Assembly: GCA_029289095.1 (NCBI GenBank)
Contig: JARFUG010000020.1
Coordinates: forward strand, 1-41,193
Direction: 5' to 3'
DNA length: 41,193 nucleotides
From: Desulfuromonadales bacterium
Lineage (GTDB): Bacteria; Desulfobacterota; Desulfuromonadia; Desulfuromonadales; JACZKF01
Positions 1 to 9,142 of this stretch are shown one piece after another. Each line of letters starts with the position of its first letter. Position 1 is the first letter of the stretch. Below the pieces are notes generated by a model that was not told the DNA's origin, did not search any database, and saw only the letters and a list, made by a program, of their open reading frames with translations. Both the position numbers and the translations under genes were made by a program.

Positions 1-84
1 CCGAAGGAGTAAAAGGGGAAACCGGATTGTTTTTCGCACCAGGGGGGGACGATGAGGTCAGGGCCGGGATCGGACTAACAACCT

Positions 85-132
85 ACGCCGCCGCATCAGC
101 GCTAAGAGCTGGTCGGGCGGCGTTAATTGTTT
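85..132 (+). terminator. Possible terminator of a gene upstream of the window
   Basis: Arms ACGCCGCC (85-92) and GGCGGCGT (116-123) form an 8-bp perfect stem, with an inner CAGC/GCTG pairing, followed by the T-rich stretch TTAATTGTTT. This fits an intrinsic terminator for a plus-strand gene ending near the left edge. One frame reads Pro-Lys-Glu-stop at 1-12, but that is far too little to call a gene. No gene is visible in 1-246. Confidence 0.4.
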
Positions 133-246
133 CGAGGGAGGCGGAATGATTGCGTCAATATCCCAATCGAAATCGGGATCGGGTTCGGGTTCAAGTTTGG
201 GCACATGTCCCGAAAAAGGCCGTTATTTTTCAAGGAGGGAACATCG

Positions 247-1239
247 ATGAAAGAAATGAAGAGACGTTTTGCATTTCTGATGGCTATTCTGGCGGGAGCG
301 GCTCTGTCTGCTTGCGGTGGCGGAGGAGGGGCGTCCGCTCCTGCGGGCGTTCTCTATACTGGAAATATGCACGAAGCGGTGATTACCGCCCAGAACGCTA
401 CCGAGGTCGCCCTTTCGGCTTATTCAGGCGGACAAATGGATCGGTTGGACGGAGTTCTGCCGATGTCCGTCGTTCCTCAGGGAGAAGAGGGCGGGGAGAT
501 ATCTCGCCTGGGCTATCTGCTTGATCTGAAGCGCGACCTGCAGAATCGGATGGCCGCGGGGACGCCCAACGACGGCAGCCTCATCACAAAGCAGAGCAAC
601 ATGGAGTCGGGCTCGGAAAATGGACCGTGCGGGGGGAGTCTCGAGTGGTCGGCTTACAACCCGAATGCAGAGACGGTTCTCGTAACATTCATCTTCAAGG
701 ATTACTGCGAGGATGGCGTCATTGTAAAAGGGACCGTCACAATGGAGTGGTCGGAGACGGCAGGGACCATGACGTTCAATCCCCTGACCGTGATCTCAGG
801 GGCCGAAAGTTTCACTCTGGGAGGAAAGGCGCACTTCACCTGGAGCGAGACTCAATCCGGCTGGGACGACAGCATCACACTCAACCTGGTGCTGATCGAC
901 CATGAGAGCGCCAAGAGCTACAAGTTCGAGAATTATCGTCTGGCGTCGAGCTATACCATAGCCGACCAGTCCGAAAGGTTCACTCTTTCAGGCAGCTACT
1001 ACGATCACGATTTCGGGAGGGTGGAAATCACGACTACGACCCCCATTCTGTTTCACTGGACCGACCCGCAGTGGTGGCCGCAGCACGGGGGGAGCATCCG
1101 GTTCGACGGCTCCAACGCCTCCGTGCGCATGACCTTCCTCATGGACGGCGTGCAAATCGACTGGCGCGCGAGCCTCTCGGGCGACAACTGGCAATTTGTG
1201 GAGATCATCTCCAAAGAAAATTTCGAGATTTGGTTCTGA
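247..1239 (+). CDS. Predicted lipoprotein of unknown function
   Basis: A 330-residue exported protein. The start at 247 is chosen over an in-frame upstream start because AAGGAGGGA lies just before it and the protein then begins with a typical signal: charged MKEMKRR, a hydrophobic stretch, and the lipobox LSAC followed by a Gly-rich tether (C at about residue 22). The mature part is rich in beta-type sequence (alternating Thr/Ser/aromatic residues, many Trp) and has no motif I recognise. Cleavage by signal peptidase II and membrane anchoring follow from the lipobox; function is unknown. It is followed 40 bp later by another exported unknown protein on the same strand, so the two probably form one transcript. 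Confidence 0.75.
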   Translation: MKEMKRRFAFLMAILAGAALSACGGGGGASAPAGVLYTGNMHEAVITAQNATEVALSAYSGGQMDRLDGVLPMSVVPQGEEGGEISRLGYLLDLKRDLQNRMAAGTPNDGSLITKQSNMESGSENGPCGGSLEWSAYNPNAETVLVTFIFKDYCEDGVIVKGTVTMEWSETAGTMTFNPLTVISGAESFTLGGKAHFTWSETQSGWDDSITLNLVLIDHESAKSYKFENYRLASSYTIADQSERFTLSGSYYDHDFGRVEITTTTPILFHWTDPQWWPQHGGSIRFDGSNASVRMTFLMDGVQIDWRASLSGDNWQFVEIISKENFEIWF

Positions 1240-1279
1240 TCCGAGAACAAGGCTGAGACGGAGGGAAAGGAGAATCCTT

Positions 1280-1978
1280 GTGAAGAAACTGCTTGTCGCG
1301 ACGATGATCGTACTTGTGGCCGCAACGAGTTCCCTGGCTGCCGAAAGACGACCCGCGGGTAAAATCGATACGAATGAACTGACAAGCGAAACCCAGGTGA
1401 TGGCCAACTCTTCGGACAACCATCTGGCCATGGCCTGGTGGATTCCGAATGAATTCTGGGAAGCGGTTCTGTCCCGGGACGGTTCGACGAGCGAAGCGGA
1501 CAAGCGCTCCCTTCTCGATGCGATGGCGGGCATTTCGCTGCTTGCCGTCGTCCAGGCCGACATAACCCCCTTTGGGGCGTTCAAGTTCTATTCAATGGAG
1601 GAAGTCGAGAAAAAGATTGCGATCTCCTTTACCGCTGCTGACGGTAAAAGTTACAGCATGGCGCCGATGAAAACGATTCATCCCGACCTGGAGATCGTGC
1701 TCGGGCTTTTCAAGCCCGTTCTCGGTGCGGCGATGGGCAACCTGGGAAACAACATGCATTTCTACGTGCTCGAAGACAGGGCGGGATCGGTGCAGAGGCT
1801 GCTGGATCCTTACAAGGAAGGAAAGCTCAGCCTTCAATTCGCGCAAAGAGACGACACCAGGGTGAGCGCCGCAATGGAATTCCCTTTGAATGCCCTTTTC
1901 TTCCCGCGCAAGTGTCCCAACGGAAAGGACGCCCACATCTCCTGGAAGTATTGCCCCTGGACGGGGCAGCGGCTGTAA
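1280..1978 (+). CDS. Secreted protein of unknown function
   Basis: A 232-residue protein starting with GTG at 1280, preceded by GGGAAAGGAG at good spacing. The longer upstream ORF has no ribosome site and would bury the signal peptide. Residues 1-20 (MKKLLVATMIVLVAATSSLA, ending just before AERR) form a clear Sec signal peptide. The C-terminal region holds a Cys pair in CPNGKDAHISWKYCPW, which could form a disulfide or bind metal. I do not recognise the family. It lies 40 bp downstream of the lipoprotein gene, probably in the same operon, and both products would be in the cell envelope. Confidence 0.7.
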   Translation: MKKLLVATMIVLVAATSSLAAERRPAGKIDTNELTSETQVMANSSDNHLAMAWWIPNEFWEAVLSRDGSTSEADKRSLLDAMAGISLLAVVQADITPFGAFKFYSMEEVEKKIAISFTAADGKSYSMAPMKTIHPDLEIVLGLFKPVLGAAMGNLGNNMHFYVLEDRAGSVQRLLDPYKEGKLSLQFAQRDDTRVSAAMEFPLNALFFPRKCPNGKDAHISWKYCPWTGQRL

Positions 1979-2060
1979 GGGGCACGATTCCGCATCTGAT
2001 CCTGTGACATTTCGTCATTGTTCGATATTATTTAACCCTTCTAACGTTCACCTGCTGCGA

Positions 2061-2094
2061 GCTGAAGGCCTCCCTACGGCGGGGGGCCTTCAGC
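2061..2094 (+). terminator. Strong hairpin after the two exported proteins
   Basis: GCTGAAGGCC (2061-2070) pairs perfectly with GGCCTTCAGC (2085-2094). The stem extends inward through TCCC/GGGG with one G-U pair, leaving the loop TACGGC. No T-run follows, so it may be a weak or Rho-assisted terminator, or a stabilising 3' hairpin. It lies between the secreted protein (stop 1978) and the next gene (start 2125). Confidence 0.45.
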
Positions 2095-2124
2095 TATCGG
2101 GAGAAGAGGGAAGGGGACGGGCTC

Positions 2125-2802
2125 ATGACGAGAGGCGCCTGGGATGGCGATCTGTTTCGCTGCGAACTGACGTCGACGCTGGTCGAGACGCTTGAGGGCG
2201 CTCCGGATGTCGCGGGGCTGGAGCGGGCGGTCGCTGTGAGTTCGCAGGCCGCCGAGGATCTCTGCCGCGACCGGCCGATGGCCTGCGGGAAAGGATGCCC
2301 GCACTGCTGCGTCCTCAATGTTTCGATCCTCCTGCCGGAGGGGATGCTCATCGCCGATTGGCTGCGTTCCCAGCTTGCCGATGAAGAGTATTCCGGCATG
2401 CGTGAACATTTGGCCGCACACCGAAGGCGGGTGCGCTGGATGGACGACGAGGAGCGTATCTTCGCCGGTGTCAAATGCCCGTTTCTTGATGATGTCGGTT
2501 CGTGCAGCATCCACCAGGTGCGGCCTCTGGTCTGCCGGGGGGCGGCTTCCCTCGACAGCAACCGCTGCCGGGAGGCCTTCAAAGCGTTCGATCCCTATGC
2601 CGAGCGCTTCGTCCCCGCCGACCTGCTGCGGCAGGCCGCCTACGATGAGGCCTTCAAGGCGCTTGCCGAGGCGCTACGCCTCCACGATCTGGACGACAGA
2701 AGCATCGAGCTGGGGGGCGGAGTTCTCGCCTTCCTCGATCACCCGGAATCTCTCGATGCGCTTCTAAGCGGAGAGCGCCTTCCTCGCGACCTCTGGGAGT
2801 AA
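2125..2802 (+). CDS. YkgJ-family Cys-cluster (CxxxCxxCC) protein
   Basis: A 225-residue cytosolic protein with the pattern C54-x3-C58-x2-C61-C62 (CGKGCPHCC), followed later by CPFLDD...CSIH...VC. This is the signature of the YkgJ/UPF0153 family, thought to bind zinc or an iron-sulfur cluster through the conserved cysteines. The exact function of the family is not established. The C-terminal third has no recognised domain. Start ATG 2125 follows a purine-rich GAGGGAAGGGG stretch. It stands alone between a hairpin and the amidotransferase gene 100 bp downstream. Confidence 0.8.
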   Translation: MTRGAWDGDLFRCELTSTLVETLEGAPDVAGLERAVAVSSQAAEDLCRDRPMACGKGCPHCCVLNVSILLPEGMLIADWLRSQLADEEYSGMREHLAAHRRRVRWMDDEERIFAGVKCPFLDDVGSCSIHQVRPLVCRGAASLDSNRCREAFKAFDPYAERFVPADLLRQAAYDEAFKALAEALRLHDLDDRSIELGGGVLAFLDHPESLDALLSGERLPRDLWE

Positions 2803-2901
2803 CGCAAGCCTTCCCACCAGTCGGTCATCAGGGTTTTCCAGGTCCTTCCTTGAGCATCTCCTTCCGTTGTCATCAATCAACCCAGCAGAGGCAGGAAAAA
2901 A

Positions 2902-3585
2902 ATGAAAGTTCACGTATTGCAGCACGTCCCCTTCGAAGGGCTCGGGAGCATGGAGACATGGCTTTCCGAGCGGGGTGCGAATGTCCGATACACCCGCTTC
3001 TACCAGTCGGCCGACCTCCCGGACCCCCGGCAGGTCGACCTCGTGATCGCGATGGGCGGTCCCATGAGTGTGAACGATGAGCGGGAGTATCCGTGGCTGC
3101 GCCACGAGAAGGCCTTTCTGGCAGAGGCGATCGGTTTCGGAACTCCGGTTGTCGGCATCTGCCTGGGGGCGCAGTTGATCGCCAGCGCGCTGGGTGCACG
3201 GGTATTCGCCAATGCGCACAAGGAGATCGGGTGGTTTCCCATCGAGGGGATCGGGGCGGGGGCGGACGTTTTCCGATTTCCGCCCACGGCGAGCGTCTTT
3301 CACTGGCACGGCGAGACGTTCGATCTTCCCTCCGGCGCCGTCCATCTCGCCAGGAGCGAGGCCTGCGAGAACCAGGCCTTCCAGTTCGGCAGAAACGTCG
3401 TTGCGCTGCAGTTCCATCTCGAAACGACGCCTGCGACGGCGGACCTGCTCATCGAAAACTGCCGCGCCGAACTCGTTGCAGGCCGCTACATCCAGACCGA
3501 GCAGACCCTGCGCTCTGCCCCGGAATCGTCGTATGCGGCGATCAATGAACTCATGACTTCGGTTCTGGACTATGTGACGCGATAA
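2902..3585 (+). CDS. Class I glutamine amidotransferase (GMP synthase-like)
   Basis: A 227-residue stand-alone class I GATase. The nucleophile elbow is GICLGAQ with Cys87, and the His/Glu partners are in QFHLE (His172, Glu174), completing a Cys-His-Glu triad. The oxyanion-region motif AMGGPMS (50-56) is also present. The family hydrolyses glutamine or a gamma-glutamyl amide and passes on ammonia. Stand-alone members of this type are often annotated as GMP-synthase-like, but no synthetase domain is fused or adjacent, so the substrate is unknown. Start 2902 has a modest purine-rich site (AGGCAGGAAA). It ends about 220 bp before the TPR gene. Confidence 0.85.
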   Translation: MKVHVLQHVPFEGLGSMETWLSERGANVRYTRFYQSADLPDPRQVDLVIAMGGPMSVNDEREYPWLRHEKAFLAEAIGFGTPVVGICLGAQLIASALGARVFANAHKEIGWFPIEGIGAGADVFRFPPTASVFHWHGETFDLPSGAVHLARSEACENQAFQFGRNVVALQFHLETTPATADLLIENCRAELVAGRYIQTEQTLRSAPESSYAAINELMTSVLDYVTR

Positions 3586-3701
3586 CCCCGCCGCGCCCCA
3601 TCTTCCAGGGGCGAACTTTGCTTTTGAAAGCCCGGGAACTCCACCGGAAGCACATCAAAAGTTCTCTGCCTAAACCTCCCAAAGGCCCTCGTGCGCTGAT
3701 T

Positions 3702-3729
3702 TTGACATCGATATCGGCTTGGATAAGCT
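3702..3729 (+). promoter_or_regulatory. Possible promoter of the TPR gene
   Basis: TTGACA (3702-3707, perfect -35) is followed after 16 bp by TAAGCT (3724-3729, a weak -10). It lies in the 223-bp space upstream of the TPR protein start at 3809. Only the -35 is convincing. Confidence 0.3.
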
Positions 3730-3808
3730 GTGAAAAGAGAAGAGTTTTTTCTGCTCCGTCGGCAGGTCGGATCGGATCAGTCGCACGGGCAGAGGGAGGA
3801 GAAAAGAG

Positions 3809-5488
3809 ATGAACTCGAATCGTCACAGCATGAAGAACACGGCAGTTTTCATCACCATCGCCGCCCTGATCAGCCTGATCTTCGCTGTCGGCCTCAGCGC
3901 CGATGAGCCTGCATATAGCCACATGCACGATGATCGCCCCTACGCCGGCGATGAGGCGTTGGGCACGGTCGATTTCCGGGTCTCCTGTGCCGAACAGACG
4001 CAGCCGGCCTTCGACCGGGCATTGGGGTTCCTGCATCACATGATGTATGTGGAGGCGCAGGCGGCCTTCGAACGCATTGCCGAGAACGATCCCCAGTGCG
4101 CCATGGCTTACTGGGGGGTCGCGACGACCCTCTTTCAGCCGCTTTGGGGGACGCGCCCCAGCGCTGAGGAACTGGAGCGCGGCTGGAGCCTCATCGAGGA
4201 GGCAAAAGCCCTCGATCCAGCGACGGAGCGGGAGCGCAACCTCGTGGAGGCGACCGAGGCGTTTTTCCGCGATCCTCACACGGCAGAGTTTCGCACCCGC
4301 ATCGATCGCTGGGCGCAAGGGATGGAGGACGCCTACCGCGCCCATCCCGAAGATCACGATACGGCAGCCCTCTACGCGCTGTCGCAACTGGCGCTGGCGC
4401 AGGTGGCGCCGTCCGAAGAGCGGGATCCGCTTCACGACGAGGCTGAAGCGGTTCTTCGCGAGATCTATGAAAAGGTTCCCACTCACCCCGGCGCCGTCCA
4501 TTACACCATCCACGCCACCGACGCCGACGGACGCGCCGGCAAATCGCTCGACATCGTCGAGAGCTACGGCGAGATCGCACCGGAGGTCCCCCACGCGCTG
4601 CACATGCCGTCGCACATCTACGTGCGCCTCGGAGACTGGCCGCAGGTGATCGACTGGAACCGGCGCTCGGCCGCGGCGGCGCTGAAGTATCCCGTCGGCG
4701 ATGCCGTATCGCACCACTTCCCGCACGCCACCGACTACATCCTTTATGCCTATCTCCAGCAGGGCGAGGACGATCAGGCTCTGGACGTCATCGAGGAGAC
4801 CCTCTCGAAGGACAATTTCCAGCGCTCGTTCATCAGCGCCTTCCACGTCGCAGCCATGCCGGCGCGCTATGCCGTCGAGCGGCGGGAGTGGAGCGAAGCG
4901 GCGACGTTGGAGCCACGCTCGCCGGACTATCTCCCCTGGGATCAGGCCGTGTGGGCCGAGGGGATGACGTGGCTGGCCCGGGGTCTGGGCAGCGTCCATA
5001 CCGGTGATCTCGACGCTGCAAAAGAGGCCGAGGCTCGACTTGCCGAACTGCGCGACAGCGCCGAAGCCGCCGGGGATCGGCACTTTGCCACCTACATCGA
5101 GATCGACCGGCTGATCCTTGCCGGCTGGATGGCGCGGGCTCAGGGTGAGACCGACGAGGCGATCAGGCTGCTCGGGACCGCAGGAGAACTCGAAAGGAGC
5201 GTCGAAAAACATCCGGTCACTCCCGGTGCGCTGCTGCCGCCGCGCGAGGCGTTGGGCGACCTCTACATGGATCTCGATCGACCGGCCGAGGCTCTCGAAG
5301 CGTACCGGGCATCGGAGAGGATCTGGCCGAAACGCTACAACACCATCCTCGGCGCCGCCCGCGCCGCCGAAACCGCCGGCGATGAGGAGGCCGCCCGGGA
5401 GCACTATGAAAAGCTGATCGAGGTGGCCGGAGACTCGGAGCGCCCCGGCGTGGCCGAGGCGAAAAGATATCTGGGCGAACCCGGGTAG
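3809..5488 (+). CDS. Exported tetratricopeptide-repeat protein
   Basis: A 559-residue protein with an N-terminal signal peptide (hydrophobic residues about 11-30, then ADEP). A first helix-turn-helix repeat is at about residues 67-105 (ALGFLHHMMYVEAQAAFERI, then AMAYWG), with further TPR-like helical pairs at about 470-550 (ALGDLYMDLDRPAEALEAY). The middle is alpha-helical, with conserved-looking HAL/HMPSHIY motifs. Proteins of this build are common in proteobacteria, mostly periplasmic and of unknown role; TPRs usually mediate protein contacts. ATG 3809 has GGAGGAG 9 bp upstream. An aldehyde dehydrogenase gene with its own likely promoter follows. Confidence 0.8.
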   Translation: MNSNRHSMKNTAVFITIAALISLIFAVGLSADEPAYSHMHDDRPYAGDEALGTVDFRVSCAEQTQPAFDRALGFLHHMMYVEAQAAFERIAENDPQCAMAYWGVATTLFQPLWGTRPSAEELERGWSLIEEAKALDPATERERNLVEATEAFFRDPHTAEFRTRIDRWAQGMEDAYRAHPEDHDTAALYALSQLALAQVAPSEERDPLHDEAEAVLREIYEKVPTHPGAVHYTIHATDADGRAGKSLDIVESYGEIAPEVPHALHMPSHIYVRLGDWPQVIDWNRRSAAAALKYPVGDAVSHHFPHATDYILYAYLQQGEDDQALDVIEETLSKDNFQRSFISAFHVAAMPARYAVERREWSEAATLEPRSPDYLPWDQAVWAEGMTWLARGLGSVHTGDLDAAKEAEARLAELRDSAEAAGDRHFATYIEIDRLILAGWMARAQGETDEAIRLLGTAGELERSVEKHPVTPGALLPPREALGDLYMDLDRPAEALEAYRASERIWPKRYNTILGAARAAETAGDEEAAREHYEKLIEVAGDSERPGVAEAKRYLGEPG

Positions 5489-5503
5489 AACGAAATTGAT
5501 CGA

Positions 5504-5532
5504 TTGTCTCCCTCCCATCGGCTTGGTATAAA
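5504..5532 (+). promoter_or_regulatory. Likely promoter of the aldehyde dehydrogenase gene
   Basis: TTGTCT (5504-5509) and TATAAA (5527-5532) are spaced exactly 17 bp apart, matching the sigma-70 consensus at 4/6 and 5/6 positions. The predicted start is about 45 bp upstream of the ATG at 5586. Confidence 0.5.
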
Positions 5533-5585
5533 AGAGTCTAACCGAGAGTCGGACTTTTAGTTCACTGCGATCCGAGGGAGGCGCC

Positions 5586-7004
5586 ATGAAACGCTACGAC
5601 AATCTCTTCATCAACGGCAAATGGGTTCCATCGCGCGGCGGCGAGTTCATGGAGGTGATCAATGCCTCGAGCGAGGAGGTGATGGGGCGTATTCCCGCCG
5701 CTTCGGCCGAAGACGTCGATGCGGCGGTTCGCGCGGCCCGCGCCGCCTTCCAGGGGTGGGCGGCCACCTCAGTCGCGACGCGCGCCGAGTTCCTGAGGAA
5801 AATTCTCCAGGGTCTCACCGAGCGCGTCGACGAGATCGGGCAGACCATCACCGGCGAGGTGGGGATGCCGCTCAAGCTCTCCCGGCGCATCCAGGCGGGG
5901 CTTCCGGCCTCGGTCATGGAGAGTTACGCCACCCTGGCGACCGAGTACCCCTTTGAGGAGGAGATCGGCAACTCCCTCGTCATCCGGGAGCCGGTGGGGG
6001 TGGTCGGCTGCATCACCCCCTGGAACTATCCGCTGCACCAGGTCATCGTCAAGATTGCCCCGGCGCTGGCCGCCGGTTGCACCGTCATCCTCAAGCCGAG
6101 CGAGCTCGCCCCGTTGAGCGCCTTCATGCTGGCCGAGATCGTGGAGAAAGCGGGCCTTCCCCCCGGCGTCTTCAACCTGGTGAGCGGGGTCGGAGAGGTC
6201 GTCGGCGAGGCGCTGGCCGCTCACCCCGAGGTCGACAAGATCTCTTTCACCGGATCGACCCGGGCGGGGAAACGCGTGGCTGAGGTGGCGGCGAAGACGG
6301 TCAAAAGGGTCTCTCTGGAACTCGGCGGCAAGTCGGCCTCAATCATCCTCGACGATGCCGATCTTCCTGCCGCCGTGAAGGGCACCGTGAACGCCTGCTT
6401 TCTCAACTCCGGCCAGACCTGCAACGCCCTCACCCGCATGCTGGTGCCGGAGAGTCTATACGCCGAGGCTGCCGCCCTGGCGGTGGAGACCGCGCGGGGT
6501 TTCACCGTCGGAGACCCCTTCGAAGGCCAGGCAAAGCTGGGTCCGCTGATTTCCGAGGCGCAGCGCGAGCGGGTGCGCGGTTACATCCGCAAAGGGATGG
6601 AGGAAGGGGCCGAAGTCCTCATCGGCGGACCCGAATCGCCGGAGGGGCTTGACAGAGGGTATTATGTCAGGCCGACGATTTTCGGCCGGGTCGATCCGAC
6701 CTCGACCATTGCCCGGGAGGAAATCTTCGGACCGGTTCTCTCCATCTTCACCTACAGGGACGAGGAAGACGCCGTTCGCATCGCCAACGACACTCTTTAC
6801 GGACTGGCGGGAGCGGTCTGGGGAGGGGACAGGGAGCGCGCCCGGGGGGTGGCCCGCCGGATCAGGGCGGGGCAGGTCGACGTCAACGGCGGCCGCTTCA
6901 ATCTGCTCGCCCCCTTCGGCGGGTTCAAGCAGTCGGGCTACGGCCGCGAATTCGGCAGGTTCGGGCTGGAAGAGTTTCTGGAAGTCAAATCGCTGCAGAT
7001 GTGA
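5586..7004 (+). CDS. NAD(P)-dependent aldehyde dehydrogenase
   Basis: A 472-residue member of the ALDH superfamily, full length for the family. Visible catalytic elements: Asn147 in TPWNYP, Lys170 in ILKPSE (cofactor ribose), the Rossmann motif FTGSTRAGK (221-229), the general base Glu245 in LELGGK, and the nucleophile Cys279 in SGQTCN. It oxidises an aldehyde to the carboxylic acid in the cytosol; sequence alone does not give the substrate. ATG 5586 follows GAGGGAGGCGCC. It is the first gene after a good promoter and is followed 85 bp later by topoisomerase IB, which is functionally unrelated. Confidence 0.9.
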   Translation: MKRYDNLFINGKWVPSRGGEFMEVINASSEEVMGRIPAASAEDVDAAVRAARAAFQGWAATSVATRAEFLRKILQGLTERVDEIGQTITGEVGMPLKLSRRIQAGLPASVMESYATLATEYPFEEEIGNSLVIREPVGVVGCITPWNYPLHQVIVKIAPALAAGCTVILKPSELAPLSAFMLAEIVEKAGLPPGVFNLVSGVGEVVGEALAAHPEVDKISFTGSTRAGKRVAEVAAKTVKRVSLELGGKSASIILDDADLPAAVKGTVNACFLNSGQTCNALTRMLVPESLYAEAAALAVETARGFTVGDPFEGQAKLGPLISEAQRERVRGYIRKGMEEGAEVLIGGPESPEGLDRGYYVRPTIFGRVDPTSTIAREEIFGPVLSIFTYRDEEDAVRIANDTLYGLAGAVWGGDRERARGVARRIRAGQVDVNGGRFNLLAPFGGFKQSGYGREFGRFGLEEFLEVKSLQM

Positions 7005-7089
7005 AGCGGCGGGGTCGCAAACCCCTGCCTCTGGCCCCGGATCTTTCCCAAGTGCTAGAATATCTCTGGACACGGGAAGGAGCAGCGCG

Positions 7090-8193
7090 ATGGGACAGGT
7101 GCACGACGACATCCCCGCCGAAGAGGCGTTGCCGCGCGACCCGGAGGGTTCTGCACGGGCGGTCGGCCTCCATTACGTCCACGACGGGGCTCCGGGCATC
7201 GGCCGGCGCCGGTGCGGACGCGGGTTCGTTTATTTTGGACGGAACGGAGAGATCATCCGCGATCCCGTGAAGCTGCAGCGCATCCGTTCCCTGGCCATTC
7301 CCCCCGCCTGGACGAACGTATGGATCTCCCCTTCTCCCCGGGGGCACCTGCAGGCGACCGGCCGCGACTCCAGGGGCCGCAAGCAGTACCTGTATCACCC
7401 CGAGTGGGCCGATTTCCGAAACGAAGTGAAATTCGCCAGAATTCTTCAGTTCGCCGATGCCCTCACGCCCCTTCGACGGCGCATCGAGGCCGACCTCGGC
7501 CGGCGCGGCCTTCCCCGCGAGAAAGTCCTTGCCACCGTGGTGCGCCTTCTGGAGAGGAGTCTGATCAGGGTCGGCAATGAGAATTACCAGCGCGAGAACA
7601 ACTCTTTCGGCCTCACCACCCTTCGCCGTGACCATGTGGAGGTCTCCACCTCCGAAATCCGCCTCTCCTTTCGTGGAAAATCCGGGCAGTGGCATGAAAA
7701 AAGCGTACGGGATCGCCGGGTCGCGCGAATCCTGCGGCAGATCCTCGACCTGCCGGGTCAGGAGCTGTTCCGCTATGTGAACGGCGATGGCGAATTGCGG
7801 ACTGTCGCCTCCGAGGACGTGAATGATTACCTGCGCGAGGCGACCGGAGACGACTTCACCGCCAAGGATATCCGCACCTGGCACGCCACCGTTGCCGCAG
7901 CCGCCGAACTGCGGGAGATCGGTCCCGCCTCAAGCGGCTCCGAGGTGAAGCAGAATATCGCCCGGGCAGTGCGCGGGGTGGCTCGCCTGCTCGGCAACCG
8001 CCCCGCCGCCAGCCGGCAATACTACATCCACCCGGTCGTCCTTGAAGCCTATGGGGAGGGGGATCTCCTTCCGGCAGTGGAGGAGATCACCGCACGAATC
8101 GATGACACTTTCCCGCCTGAACTCGATTCGATGGAGATCGCCGTAAAGATTTTTCTCGAGTGGCGCCGGCTGCAGGGCGCCTCCGTTCAGTAA
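7090..8193 (+). CDS. DNA topoisomerase IB (poxvirus/bacterial type)
   Basis: A 367-residue type IB topoisomerase, which relaxes DNA supercoils through a 3'-phosphotyrosyl intermediate. The N-terminal domain has the typical IPPAWTNVWISP and GRDSRGRKQYLYHPEW blocks (about 70-107). The catalytic set is visible: Arg160 in IRVGN, Lys197 in FRGKSG, Arg262 and His265 in DIRTWHAT, and the nucleophile tyrosine in RQYYIHP (most likely Tyr312). The open frame reaches back into the preceding gene, but ATG 7090 has GGGAAGGAG upstream and matches the family's N-terminus. A bidirectional terminator follows. Confidence 0.9.
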   Translation: MGQVHDDIPAEEALPRDPEGSARAVGLHYVHDGAPGIGRRRCGRGFVYFGRNGEIIRDPVKLQRIRSLAIPPAWTNVWISPSPRGHLQATGRDSRGRKQYLYHPEWADFRNEVKFARILQFADALTPLRRRIEADLGRRGLPREKVLATVVRLLERSLIRVGNENYQRENNSFGLTTLRRDHVEVSTSEIRLSFRGKSGQWHEKSVRDRRVARILRQILDLPGQELFRYVNGDGELRTVASEDVNDYLREATGDDFTAKDIRTWHATVAAAAELREIGPASSGSEVKQNIARAVRGVARLLGNRPAASRQYYIHPVVLEAYGEGDLLPAVEEITARIDDTFPPELDSMEIAVKIFLEWRRLQGASVQ

Positions 8194-8223
8194 GTATCCT
8201 GCGGAACCTTCTACTGAAAGACA

Positions 8224-8253
8224 AAAGCCCCCGGCTCCATGGCCGAAGGCTTT
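8224..8253. terminator. Bidirectional terminator between convergent genes
   Basis: AAAGCC (8224-8229) pairs with GGCTTT (8248-8253), and CGGC (8232-8235) with GCCG (8242-8245). The hairpin has an A-run on one side and TTTCTT on the other, so it can end transcripts both from topoisomerase IB (plus) and from the DUF3108 gene (minus, stop 8319). Confidence 0.5.
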
Positions 8254-8318
8254 CTTCTGGTCGCGTATTTTTTATCTTCCAGCGCCGGCCGTTGCTGCTC
8301 GCCGATAACCCATGTCCC

Positions 8319-9026
8319 TCAGATTGGCTTCAGCCCCGTCAATTCCATGACCGTCTCCACCTTCCCCTTGCGCAACTGCTCGGCTCGGACCGGGATATAT
8401 CCGAGCTCCGGCGAGTGCCAGAAGCGTGCGAGGCGGCTCGATCCCGGACGGGTGCTTTCGTACAGAACGGCTTCGAACTCTCCCGCGCTCGTTCTGATGC
8501 GTTCGGTTCCAACGCGGATGTAGCTGTACTGCTTGATGCGATCGTCGACCATGGAAATCGATTCAGGCTCCTCGCCGCGAAGCAGGGCGGTGATGACGGC
8601 GATCTGCATCGAGAGGCGGTCCTGCAGCATCGGCTCGGTCGACAATTCAACCCTCTTTCCATCCACCGTTCCGCTGACCTTCTCAACGCCCCAGGCGAAT
8701 TCGAGGGTGTCACGCTCCGACCTGCCGTCATCTGAAAACCAGGAGATGGGGCGCACTCCGCTCTCATCGATGCGCATCATGCTGCGCTCCACCGCTTTAC
8801 GGCTGACGAAGAGCCTTGCAAGGGGCCTCGGGTTAGCGCGCGTTTCATAGATGTATTCGCCCGATGCCTCGGGACGCAGCGTCGTGTGCAGTTCCCCGGC
8901 GTTGATTCCTCGGAAACTTACGTTGTAGGTGGCGGAAAAAGGGATGGGGACGACGGAAGCGGCCGCCATGGCAGGCAATACGGCAGCGGCGAAAAGACCG
9001 ATGGTCAGAGTGACAAGTCGTATCAT
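8319..9026 (-). CDS. Exported DUF3108 protein
   Basis: A 235-residue protein with a signal peptide (hydrophobic core about residues 4-22, ending AMAAAS). It has the DUF3108 pattern: an early FSATYNVSFRGINAGE block, then ETRANPRPLARL, and a C-terminal FWHSPELGYIPVRAEQ. Family members are predicted periplasmic beta-rich proteins without a settled function. The start is supported by AGGAGGACGCCA just upstream (minus strand). It lies 116 bp downstream of the DoxX gene on the same strand; co-transcription is possible. Confidence 0.8.
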   Translation of the reverse strand: MIRLVTLTIGLFAAAVLPAMAAASVVPIPFSATYNVSFRGINAGELHTTLRPEASGEYIYETRANPRPLARLFVSRKAVERSMMRIDESGVRPISWFSDDGRSERDTLEFAWGVEKVSGTVDGKRVELSTEPMLQDRLSMQIAVITALLRGEEPESISMVDDRIKQYSYIRVGTERIRTSAGEFEAVLYESTRPGSSRLARFWHSPELGYIPVRAEQLRKGKVETVMELTGLKPI

Positions 9027-9142
9027 TGGCGTCCTCCTCGATGTGAATTCTGAGCGATCTTACATCACCCCTCCCGATAAGCCAATTGCCCCAAAGGTTG
9101 AATCGAAGACTTTCACCTTCTTTCCTTTTTTCGGGGAACCGT

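Noticed and set aside
172-200. Short TCGGG-type near-repeats before the lipoprotein gene
   Set aside because: Only a few imperfect units of low complexity; too weak to call a microsatellite or binding array.
3551-5587. 678-codon minus-strand ORF opposite the TPR gene
   Set aside because: It mirrors the plus-strand TPR protein in a G/C-rich region, has no recognisable domain and is full of Arg/Gly/Pro shadow composition. The plus strand has a signal peptide and TPRs.
6649-7089. N-terminal extension of the topoisomerase IB frame into the aldehyde dehydrogenase gene
   Set aside because: Lies inside another gene in a different frame; the good ribosome site and the family N-terminus are at 7090.
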